A stretch of 9,734 bases of DNA from the NCBI GenBank assembly GCA_045594105.1, contig JAZNXY010000039.1:1-9734 (forward strand), written 5' to 3'. The position numbers were made by a program, and so were the translations under genes. Below, piece after piece: positions 1-4,917 of this stretch. The notes beneath the pieces are model-generated. The model saw nothing but the letters and a program-made list of their open reading frames with translations, searched no databases and had not been told where the DNA came from. The stretch is from URNF01 sp045594105 (GTDB taxonomy: Bacteria > Bacillota > Clostridia > Oscillospirales > Acutalibacteraceae). The first letter of the stretch is position 1. Each line of letters begins with the position of its first letter.

Positions 1-475
1 TGGGCGAGATCGTGGATTTTTTGAGGCTTCTTTTTCGGGAATACCACGCCAATACGCCGAATAAGAATACTGTTTTGTCCTGCCTGGGTACTGTATTTCT
101 TTATAAGATTCAAAACGAACTGCAGCATGGGCATATAGCTCAGAAAAAAAGCTTCATTTCGAGCAGCTATACATGCTCAGAAAAGAGATTTATGATCAGC
201 CGCAGCTAGACTGGACGGTCGAAAAAATGAGCAATCAGGTACACATGAGCGGATCCTATCTGCAGAATTTGTATAAACGTTTTTTTCAGGAATCCTGTAT
301 GAACGATGTGATCCGTGCCAGAATAGAAAGGGCCAAAGAACTGCTTCGCCATACCGATATGACGGTACAGATGGTTTCAGAAAGCTGCGGCTATAAGAAT
401 GTCGAACATTTTACCCGACAGCTTAAGAGAATGGAAGGGCTTACGCCCCTGCACTACAGGCAAAACACCAAATGA
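1..475 (+). pseudogene. AraC-family transcriptional regulator, 3' part, frame broken by a 1-nt shift
   Basis: The gene enters from the left edge, so its start and probable N-terminal sensor domain (cupin-like in this family) are not visible. From position 3 the reading frame gives the linker found between sensor and DNA-binding domains in clostridial AraC proteins (EIVDFLRLLFREYH, then a hydrophobic helix ending near KIQNELQ). The match to the family then moves to the -1 frame (HFEQLYMLRKEIYDQP onward), which carries the whole helix-turn-helix domain. The switch falls at a run of seven A (144-150). One extra A there would restore a continuous protein through KKKLHFEQLY. Both segments are family-like, so the break is either a recent mutation, an assembly or sequencing error in a homopolymer, or a slippage site. 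The upstream frame by itself stops soon after the run, and the downstream frame has stops before it. Confident that it is one gene with a shift; unsure whether the shift is real. Confidence 0.72.
173..475 (+). CDS. AraC-type double helix-turn-helix DNA-binding domain (the intact segment)
   Basis: This is the only long open part of the broken regulator gene. The 100 residues form a complete AraC/XylS DNA-binding domain. The first helix-turn-helix runs from about W14 (WTVEKMSNQVHMSGSYLQNLYKRF). The linker helix is about residues 40-60 (IRARIERAKELLRHT). The second helix-turn-helix follows (VQMVSESCGYKNVEHFTRQLKRMEG), and the family signature end is TPLHYRQ. No Shine-Dalgarno sequence precedes the ATG at 173, so this is unlikely to be a genuine start. 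The segment is more likely the tail of the longer protein, reached by slippage or present as a remnant. As a free domain it could bind DNA but would lack a sensor. Its targets are not evident: the next gene to the right is a tRNA on the opposite strand. Confidence 0.6.
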   Translation: MLRKEIYDQPQLDWTVEKMSNQVHMSGSYLQNLYKRFFQESCMNDVIRARIERAKELLRHTDMTVQMVSESCGYKNVEHFTRQLKRMEGLTPLHYRQNTK

Positions 476-509
476 AATGAGATATAGAAGTGAAATGGTG
501 TTTTTGTTT
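462..509. terminator. Possible bidirectional terminator between AraC gene and tRNA-Tyr
   Basis: A 9-bp perfect inverted repeat (AAAACACCA at 462-470, TGGTGTTTT at 496-504) brackets a 25-nt loop. A T-rich tail (TTTTTGTTTT) follows on the plus strand and an A-rich flank serves the minus strand. It lies at the end of the AraC frame and just after the CCA end of tRNA-Tyr, so it could stop both. The large loop makes it weaker than the other terminators in the window. Confidence 0.4.
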
Positions 510-594
510 TGGTGGGAGCGGGTGGATTCGAACCACCGAAGTCGAAGACAACAGATTTACAGTCTGCCCCCTTTGGCCACTCGGGAACACTCCC
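510..594 (-). tRNA. tRNA-Tyr (anticodon GTA), CCA encoded
   Basis: Read on the minus strand, the acceptor arm GGGAGTG (594 down to 588) pairs with CGCTCCC before discriminator A and an encoded CCA (512-510). The anticodon loop reads CTGTAAA around the GTA anticodon. A T arm with GGTTCGAATCC is present. The extra arm is long, giving a class II tRNA of 85 nt, as expected for bacterial tRNA-Tyr. The CCA is genomically encoded. A consensus promoter lies upstream at 615-643, giving a leader of roughly 14 nt for RNase P to remove. The tRNA is the only one visible here. Confidence 0.96.
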
Positions 595-614
595 ATATTC
601 AAAACGCAAGTAGG

Positions 615-643
615 ATTATAGCAAGAAGTCCCCGCTTTGTCAA
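615..643 (-). promoter_or_regulatory. Consensus sigma-A promoter of tRNA-Tyr
   Basis: On the minus strand, TTGACA (643-638) and TATAAT (620-615) are separated by exactly 17 bp, a perfect match to the sigma70/sigma-A consensus. An A/T-rich stretch lies just upstream of the -35 and could act as an UP element. The expected start is near 608, about 14 nt before the mature tRNA 5' end. Confidence 0.9.
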
Positions 644-725
644 CACTTTTTTACGAAAATCTTATAAAAACCATAAAAACATATTTTTTTCAAAAAAATT
701 AAAAAATTATGAAAAAAGTGTTGAC
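639..725. repeat. 14-bp inverted repeat around an A/T-rich spacer, spanning the two -35 regions
   Basis: GTCAACACTTTTTT at 639-652 is the exact reverse complement of AAAAAAGTGTTGAC at 712-725. Each arm contains the TTGAC of one divergent promoter (tRNA-Tyr to the left, 5S rRNA to the right) plus a GTG extension and an A-tract. The roughly 60 bp between the arms is almost all A and T, with phased A runs. This would suit RNA polymerase alpha-subunit binding or intrinsic DNA bending. Whether the symmetry is a protein site or simply two copies of a strong stable-RNA promoter is not decided by the sequence. Confidence 0.75.
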
Positions 726-749
726 TTTTCCAAAACTGCGTGGTATAGT
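721..749 (+). promoter_or_regulatory. Sigma-A promoter of the 5S rRNA gene
   Basis: TTGACT (721-726) and TATAGT (744-749) are separated by 17 bp, with an A-rich tract immediately upstream (712-717). Transcription should start near 756, about 24 nt before the mature 5S RNA. Confidence 0.85.
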
Positions 750-755
750 ATCACT

Positions 756-773
756 CGTCCCCTAAAGGAGACG
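756..773 (+). other. Small hairpin in the 5S rRNA leader
   Basis: CGTCCCC and GGAGACG form a 7-bp stem with one C-A mismatch and a TAAA loop. It would sit at or near the 5' end of the precursor, six nt before mature 5S RNA. It could protect the precursor end or guide maturation. Its role is inference. Confidence 0.45.
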
Positions 774-779
774 AAAAAG

Positions 780-895
780 TTGGTGCTGATGGCGGTGAGG
801 GTACACCCGTTCCCATCCCGAACACGGCAGTTAAGCTCACTTGCGCTGAAGATACTCGGCTGGAAGCGGCCCGGGAAAATAAGAGCGCGCCAACA
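780..895 (+). rRNA. rrf: 5S ribosomal RNA
   Basis: The gene carries the conserved 5S core (ACACCCGTTCCCATCCCGAA, then ACGGCAGTTAAGCTC). Terminal helix I is formed by TTGGTG at the start and CGCCAA at the end. The helix IV/loop E part (GATACTCGGCTGG and CCGGGAAAATAAG) resembles clostridial 5S RNAs. The length is about 116 nt, normal for the family; the exact ends are set to the helix and may be off by one or two bases. It stands alone, with its own promoter, leader hairpin and intrinsic terminator, and no 16S or 23S is adjacent. The minus-strand tRNA-Tyr is divergent from it and rnpB follows. Confidence 0.95.
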
Positions 896-898
896 CAC

Positions 899-934
899 AA
901 AAAGCACGGTCAATCGACCGTGCTTTTTCTTTTT
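899..934 (+). terminator. Intrinsic terminator of 5S rRNA
   Basis: A perfect 13-bp stem (AAAAAGCACGGTC at 899-911, GACCGTGCTTTTT at 916-928) with a 4-nt loop is followed by CTTTTT. It begins three nt after the 5S end and precedes the rnpB promoter. Confidence 0.93.
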
Positions 935-948
935 CTCTTGCGTTTGCG

Positions 949-977
949 TTGACAAAACGTACACTTCGGGGTAAAAT
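949..977 (+). promoter_or_regulatory. Sigma-A promoter of rnpB
   Basis: TTGACA (949-954) and TAAAAT (972-977) have a 17-bp spacer. The first G of the RNase P RNA P1 helix at 984 lies 7 nt after the -10 box, so the RNA can start at its mature 5' end. Confidence 0.88.
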
Positions 978-983
978 ACCTTT

Positions 984-1341
984 GTTGAGAGGACTGAACA
1001 GTCGCGTACGCCTTGCGTATGAGGAAAGTCCGAGCACCACAGGGCAGGATAACGGCTAACGGCCGCCGAGGGTGACCTTAGGGAAAGTGCAACAGAGATA
1101 TACCGCCTGTCAGGGGGTGGCAAAGCTAATGCCAACCCCAGCAGGCAAGGGTGGAAAGGCGAGGTAAGAGCTCACCGGCGTGCAGGAGACTGTACGGCCC
1201 TGCAAACCCTATCCGGTGCAACGCCGACTGAAACGATACATTGGCCCGATGTGTTTCGAAGGGCGGCTTGAGCTGTCTGGCAACAGGCAGTCGAGATAGA
1301 TGACTGTTCACGACAGAACTCGGCTTACAGGTCCTCTCAAC
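984..1341 (+). ncRNA. rnpB: RNase P RNA (catalytic M1 RNA), type A
   Basis: This is the catalytic RNA of ribonuclease P, which removes 5' leaders from precursor tRNAs such as the tRNA-Tyr next door. The ends form a perfect 11-bp P1 helix (GTTGAGAGGAC at 984-994 with GTCCTCTCAAC at 1331-1341). The universal core is present: GAGGAAAGTCCGAGC near 1021 (P4 5' strand) and ACAGAACTCGGCTTACAG at 1313-1330 (P4 3' strand). The middle motifs GGTAAGAGCTCACCGGC (near 1163) and GCAAACCC..CCGGTGCAA (near 1202) fit the specificity domain and the P15 region of an ancestral type A RNA. The total length of about 358 nt is typical. No strong intrinsic terminator follows at once. Confidence 0.96.
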
Positions 1342-1356
1342 TCTACCCGAAAACAC

Positions 1357-1385
1357 TTGCATTTTGTATGTGTTCATATTATAAT
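1357..1385 (+). promoter_or_regulatory. Sigma-A promoter of the DUF1858 gene
   Basis: TTGCAT (1357-1362) and TATAAT (1380-1385) are 17 bp apart. The expected start is near 1392, giving a short leader of about 28 nt that contains the ribosome binding site AGAGAAAGGA (1401-1410). Confidence 0.75.
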
Positions 1386-1419
1386 AGGTATACTACCTAA
1401 AGAGAAAGGATGTTTTACT

Positions 1420-1620
1420 ATGGAAATTACCAAAAACACTATCATCGGCGATATTCTCGATATGGATCCCACCACCGCTCCCTATTTTCTCGAAATGGGC
1501 ATGCATTGTCTGGGTTGTCCCTCCGCAAGAGGTGAAACCCTGGAACAGGCGTGCATGGTGCACGGTGTTGACTGTGATGCGCTGGTCGCTAAAATCAACG
1601 CACATTTGGCAGGCAAATAA
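1420..1620 (+). CDS. DUF1858 / hybrid-cluster-protein-associated redox disulfide domain protein
   Basis: A 66-residue soluble protein of the DUF1858 family (TIGR03980 type). It has the family opening (ITKNTIIGDILDMDP), the segment PYFLEMGMHCLGCPSA with a CxxC pair at C30 and C33, and two more cysteines at C45 and C52. In this family the CxxC is thought to be a redox-active disulfide or metal site, and homologues are often found near or fused to hybrid cluster proteins; the exact reaction is not established. The start at 1420 is chosen because AGAGAAAGGA lies 9 nt upstream and the family begins there. An in-frame ATG at 1300 lies inside rnpB and is rejected. The gene is monocistronic or leads into trmK: a strong hairpin terminator begins 13 nt after its stop. 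Confidence 0.9.
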   Translation: MEITKNTIIGDILDMDPTTAPYFLEMGMHCLGCPSARGETLEQACMVHGVDCDALVAKINAHLAGK

Positions 1621-1634
1621 CCGAAGATGATAAA
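1606..1634 (+). promoter_or_regulatory. Weak candidate promoter for the trmK operon, overlapping the terminator
   Basis: TTGGCA (1606-1611) is followed 17 bp later by GATAAA (1629-1634). A start near 1641 would fall within the 5' arm of the 1634-1667 hairpin, so transcripts from here would not form the terminator. The -10 match is poor, so this is tentative. It is offered because no other promoter is visible between the hairpin and trmK. Confidence 0.25.
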
Positions 1635-1667
1635 AAAGGCGTTACATCGCGGATGTAACGCCTTTTC
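1634..1667 (+). terminator. Strong hairpin terminator or attenuator between the DUF1858 gene and trmK
   Basis: A perfect 15-bp stem (1634-1648 with 1652-1666; core GGCGTTACATC / GATGTAACGCC) has a 3-nt loop and ends in TTTTC. The T tract is short, so termination may be partial. It ends only 16 nt before the trmK start codon, leaving no room for a separate promoter, so it may set how much transcription enters the trmK operon. Confidence 0.85.
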
Positions 1668-1682
1668 TAAAAGGTGACAGAT

Positions 1683-2339
1683 ATGATAAGCAAACGACTC
1701 GGTGCGATTGCCTCCATGGTGCGCCGTGGCAGCAAGGTTGCGGACGTTGGCACCGACCACGGTCTTTTACCGATATATTTAATTGAACAAGACATCTCCC
1801 CTTTCGTCATTGCTACCGACATCGGTGCTTCTCCTGCCGCTGTTGCACGTAAGAATGTGAAGGCGGCAAAGCTTGAGAGCTACATCGACGTGCGTGTTGG
1901 TGACGGTCTTGCACCGGTATCCCCCGACCATGCCGATGACATTGTCATTGCGGGTATGGGCGGTGAGACAATTGCAGAAATCTTATCTGCTGCGCCGTGG
2001 GTCAAGGACCCGCACTACCGCTTAATCCTGCAGCCGATGACACATGCAGAAGCGGTGCATGCCTGGTTACTCGAAAACGGCTTTTCCATTCGGGAGGAAC
2101 GGTTTTTAGAGGATGCGGGCAGAGGTTACGTATTACTGTATGCCGAATATACAAACGCATCTGAAAATACCGATCCGCTCACCGTTTGGTGCGGTGCACT
2201 GTCCACAGAAGAAGGACGTCCGTATTTTCTGAAATGTGCAAAGCATCTGGAAAAATGTGCAGCGGGCTGTGCGGCACGTGGCAGCGAGCAGGAAGCAGAA
2301 GAATTACGCATTTTAGCGAAAAAATTACAAGGTTTGTGA
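1683..2339 (+). CDS. trmK: tRNA (adenine(22)-N(1))-methyltransferase TrmK
   Basis: TrmK uses S-adenosylmethionine to methylate N1 of adenine 22 in the D loop of certain tRNAs in the cytoplasm. The N-terminal Rossmann domain shows the family motif VADVGTDHGLLPI (residues 19-31) in the SAM site, ATDIGASPAAVARKN (about 44-58), then the signature DDIVIAGMGGETI (85-97) and ILQPM (115-119). A C-terminal helical part follows. It is about 218 residues, close to the usual size. The ATG at 1683 is preferred over an in-frame GTG at 1674 because AAAGGTGA (1670-1677) is a fitting ribosome binding site for the ATG and would be destroyed as a leader by the GTG start. It is the first gene of a tight run with the Nif3 protein and rqcH. 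The trmK-Nif3 pairing is common in Firmicutes. Confidence 0.93.
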   Translation: MISKRLGAIASMVRRGSKVADVGTDHGLLPIYLIEQDISPFVIATDIGASPAAVARKNVKAAKLESYIDVRVGDGLAPVSPDHADDIVIAGMGGETIAEILSAAPWVKDPHYRLILQPMTHAEAVHAWLLENGFSIREERFLEDAGRGYVLLYAEYTNASENTDPLTVWCGALSTEEGRPYFLKCAKHLEKCAAGCAARGSEQEAEELRILAKKLQGL

Positions 2340-2348
2340 GGAAAAGAT

Positions 2349-3080
2349 ATGCTTTTACAAGATATACTGACCTTTTTTGAGCAAAAAGCACCCGCCGCAA
2401 CAGCGGAAGAATGGGATAACGTCGGTTTGTTGGTGGATTGTGGTCATACGGACATAAAAACGGCGGTTGTGGCATTGGATGCCACCCCTGCCGCACTGCA
2501 CTTTGCCAAGGAAAACGGTGCACAGCTGTTAATCACCCATCATCCTGTCATTTTTGCACCGCTTGCCGAGGTAGACTACAACCACCCTGCCGCTATCGCA
2601 CTCAAAAACGGCATCTCGGTGTTGTGCTTACACACCAATCTCGACAAAGCCGCAGGCGGCGTCAACGATACGTTAGCACAAAAGCTCGGTTTGCAAAACG
2701 TAACGGTTGCCGCAGACGGTATGACACGTATCGGCACCCTGCCGACAGCTTTTCCCGCAAATGCTTTTGCTCTGCTGTGCCAATCGACACTTCTCACCCC
2801 CATTTCCTACTGCGGCGATAAAACGGTAAAAACGGTCGCCGTTTGCGGTGGCGGCGCAGGCGACGGCGTGTTTGCAATGGCAGATATTGCCGATGCGTAT
2901 GTGACAGGTGAAATCAAACACCACGAATGGTTGGCTGCAAACGCAGCAGGGCTTGTAGCGGTTGCGGCAGGGCATTATGCCACCGAAAACCCCGTTGTAG
3001 ACACCGTTTGCAGCTGGCTTTCCGACACCGACCTGACTACCCTGCCCTTTTACGATACTGCACCCTATAAAGGAGTATAA
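2349..3080 (+). CDS. Nif3-like dinuclear metal center protein (DUF34 / YqfO-YbgI family)
   Basis: A 243-residue member of the Nif3/DUF34 family, often annotated as GTP cyclohydrolase 1 type 2, though the physiological reaction is unsettled. The dinuclear metal ligands are visible: H64 and H65 in ITHHP, H95 and D99 in LHTNLD, and H209 and E213 in GHYATE. EEWDNVGLLVD near residue 20 is the family N-terminal signature. The length matches the short form (as in E. coli YbgI). It lacks the extra PII-like middle domain that lengthens Bacillus YqfO. The start is supported by GAGGAAAA, which overlaps the trmK stop. Only 9 nt separate it from trmK and 3 nt from rqcH, so co-transcription is very likely. 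A general metal-handling or metabolite-repair role is proposed for the family; nothing here decides it. Confidence 0.93.
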   Translation: MLLQDILTFFEQKAPAATAEEWDNVGLLVDCGHTDIKTAVVALDATPAALHFAKENGAQLLITHHPVIFAPLAEVDYNHPAAIALKNGISVLCLHTNLDKAAGGVNDTLAQKLGLQNVTVAADGMTRIGTLPTAFPANAFALLCQSTLLTPISYCGDKTVKTVAVCGGGAGDGVFAMADIADAYVTGEIKHHEWLAANAAGLVAVAAGHYATENPVVDTVCSWLSDTDLTTLPFYDTAPYKGV

Positions 3081-3083
3081 ACT

Positions 3084-4850
3084 ATGGCTTTGGACGGTTT
3101 GTATCTCTCGTGTCTTCGCCGTGAGCTCACAGCAGGACTGACCGATACACGCATAGACAAAATCTTTCAGCCCTCACGTGAAGAGCTGGTTATGGCTTTC
3201 CGCGGACGGGAGAAAAACTATAAACTGTATATTTCCGCAAGGGTAAACTCGCCACGCATCCATTTTACCAAGGTGCGTCTTGAAAACCCGAAGGTACCGC
3301 CGATGTTCTGTATGCTGTTACGTAAACGGCTGACAGGCGGCAGATTTGTCGGTATCCGTCAAAAAGGCGTAGAGCGTGCCGTATACCTGGACTTTGACTG
3401 CGTTAACGAGTTGGGTGATATTGTACGGCAAACCTTAGCGGTCGAGGTAATGGGCAAGCACAGCAACATCATCCTTGTGGATGAAAACAACAAGGTGGTA
3501 GATGCCGTCAAACGTGTAGACCTCACCATGTCCCCCATTCGCCCCATTTTACCGGGTGTTACGTATGCCGACCCGCCCGCCTTACAGGACAGAATGGACA
3601 TTTCCTCGGCACTGCCCACTGCGATTACCGCCGCCATTCAAAAAACAGGCAAGCCGTTATCCTCCGCCATTTTGCAGGTAACCTGCGGTTTAGCCCCCGT
3701 CCTTTGCCGTGAACTCGCTGTAAGGGTTGCGGGAGATGTGGATTTTCTTGCCGACCGATTAGATGCGGCACAAGCAGAGAAGCTTACCGCTTTGCTTACT
3801 CGCTTACAGAATATTGCAAACGGCGACGATACAGGCATACCTTACCTTTTATATAAAGAGAGCGGTGTGCCACTGGAATACGGCGTTTTGCCGCTGTTAC
3901 AGTACGGTGCGTGCGATGCCAAACAAGCAGACAGCTTTTCAGCACTTTTAGACGAGTTTTATGAAAAGCGGGATGCCGCCGAGCGTTTCCGTCAGCGTAC
4001 CGCTGACCTTACCCGTGTACTCACCACCAATCGTGAACGATTGGAGAAAAAGCTGCATATTCAGCGGCAGGAATTGAAGGCATCGGGTGACCGTGAGAAA
4101 AACCGCATTTTTGCCGACCTTATCAACGCAAATATTTATCTCATTCCCAAAGGTGCGGCATCTGCAAAGCTTGTTAACTATTTTGATCCTGAATGTAAAG
4201 AAATCGAAGTGCCGCTCGACCCTGCCATCTCCGCAGCGGCAAACGCACAGAAATACTACAAGGCCTACCGCAAAGCACAGACTGCCGAAAAAATCCTCGC
4301 CGAGCAGATTGAAAAAGGCGAGGCGGAGCTTATTTATCTCGAATCGGTGGCGGATGCTTTGTCCCGTGCGGTGACAACCGAGGACATTGATACGTTGCGG
4401 CAGGAGTTGGCGGAAGGCGGCTATCTGCGGGTAAACCGTACAGGCAAAAAGACCGCACCGCCGATGAAGCCGAAAACCTTTGTTTCGGATGACGGATTTA
4501 CCATTCTGGTAGGACGTAACAATATCGAAAATGACCGTCTGACCACCAAAACTGCACGTGGCAGTGACATCTGGATGCACGCAAAGAACATTGCCGGCTC
4601 ACATGTCATCGTGCTGTGCGAAGGCAAAACACCGCCCGACAGAACCTTGGAGCAGGCGGCGATTTTGGCGGCACTGCATTCCAAAGCGAGCAACGGCAAA
4701 CAAGTGCCGGTGGATTATACGCAGGTAAAAAACGTGCATAAGCCGGCAGGTGCCAAGCCCGGATTTGTTATTTACGAAACCAACCGCACCGCCTACGTTG
4801 ACCCTGACCCCGTCCTTGCGGAACGATTAGCGAAAAACACCGTGTCTTAA
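3084..4850 (+). CDS. rqcH: RqcH, NFACT-family ribosome quality control factor (Rqc2 homolog)
   Basis: RqcH binds the obstructed 50S subunit with peptidyl-tRNA and recruits tRNA-Ala to add C-terminal alanine tails that mark stalled nascent chains for degradation. At 588 residues it has the usual length. The NFACT-N domain covers about residues 1-280 (PPMFCMLLRKRL at 72-83, EVMGKHSNIIL at 121-131). Two charged helices follow that should form the coiled-coil stalk (about 290-345 and 380-440). The NFACT-R domain covers about 460-575 (VGRNNIENDRLTTK, GSDIWMHAKNIAGSHVI near 493-509, and VDYTQVKNVHKPAGAKPGFVIY). Older annotations call this family fibronectin-binding protein. At positions 97-98, where the Bacillus protein has the functionally important Asp-Arg, this one has Glu-Arg (GVERAVYLDF). 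The ribosome binding site AAAGGAG (3070-3075) lies inside the end of the Nif3 gene. The last codons form half of the operon terminator. Confidence 0.94.
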   Translation: MALDGLYLSCLRRELTAGLTDTRIDKIFQPSREELVMAFRGREKNYKLYISARVNSPRIHFTKVRLENPKVPPMFCMLLRKRLTGGRFVGIRQKGVERAVYLDFDCVNELGDIVRQTLAVEVMGKHSNIILVDENNKVVDAVKRVDLTMSPIRPILPGVTYADPPALQDRMDISSALPTAITAAIQKTGKPLSSAILQVTCGLAPVLCRELAVRVAGDVDFLADRLDAAQAEKLTALLTRLQNIANGDDTGIPYLLYKESGVPLEYGVLPLLQYGACDAKQADSFSALLDEFYEKRDAAERFRQRTADLTRVLTTNRERLEKKLHIQRQELKASGDREKNRIFADLINANIYLIPKGAASAKLVNYFDPECKEIEVPLDPAISAAANAQKYYKAYRKAQTAEKILAEQIEKGEAELIYLESVADALSRAVTTEDIDTLRQELAEGGYLRVNRTGKKTAPPMKPKTFVSDDGFTILVGRNNIENDRLTTKTARGSDIWMHAKNIAGSHVIVLCEGKTPPDRTLEQAAILAALHSKASNGKQVPVDYTQVKNVHKPAGAKPGFVIYETNRTAYVDPDPVLAERLAKNTVS

Positions 4851-4866
4851 CACGGTGTTTTTTTGT
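4833..4866 (+). terminator. Terminator of the trmK-Nif3-rqcH operon, overlapping the rqcH 3' end
   Basis: A perfect 12-bp stem (AAAAACACCGTG at 4833-4844, CACGGTGTTTTT at 4851-4862) is followed by a run of T. The 6-nt loop holds the end of rqcH including its TAA stop, so a terminating ribosome would cover the 5' arm. Confidence 0.9.
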
Positions 4867-4894
4867 TGTCATCCGCACAAAAAGGTGATACAAT
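4866..4894 (+). promoter_or_regulatory. Sigma-A promoter of the glpK operon
   Basis: TTGTCA (4866-4871) and TACAAT (4889-4894) have a 17-bp spacer, directly after the rqcH terminator. The leader is short (about 17 nt) and holds AGAAAGGCGG before the ATG. I see no antiterminator-like hairpin of the GlpP type. Confidence 0.72.
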
Positions 4895-4917
4895 AAAAGC
4901 AGAAAGGCGGCGATACA

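Noticed and set aside
144..150. Classical programmed -1 ribosomal frameshift site in the AraC gene
   Set aside because: In the incoming frame the heptamer is G AAA AAA rather than A AAA AAG, and no clear downstream stem-loop is visible. Transcriptional slippage, mutation or error fits better.
399..974. Plus-strand open frame of 191 codons
   Set aside because: It crosses the tRNA-Tyr gene, both stable-RNA promoters and the 5S rRNA, and has no ribosome binding site; chance frame.
707..1377. Minus-strand open frames opposite 5S rRNA and RNase P RNA
   Set aside because: They lie antisense to two clear structural RNAs and resemble no protein family; frames opposite GC-rich RNA genes are common.
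1300..1419. N-terminal extension of the DUF1858 protein to an ATG at 1300
   Set aside because: The extension lies inside rnpB and the promoter. The ATG at 1420 has a ribosome binding site and matches the family start.
1674..1682. GTG start of trmK at 1674
   Set aside because: The GTG is part of the AAAGGTGA ribosome binding site for the ATG at 1683, and nothing usable lies before it.
3948..4580. Minus-strand open frame of 210 codons inside rqcH
   Set aside because: It is fully antisense to the coiled-coil and NFACT-R coding region and has low-complexity, unfamiliar translation; a shadow.
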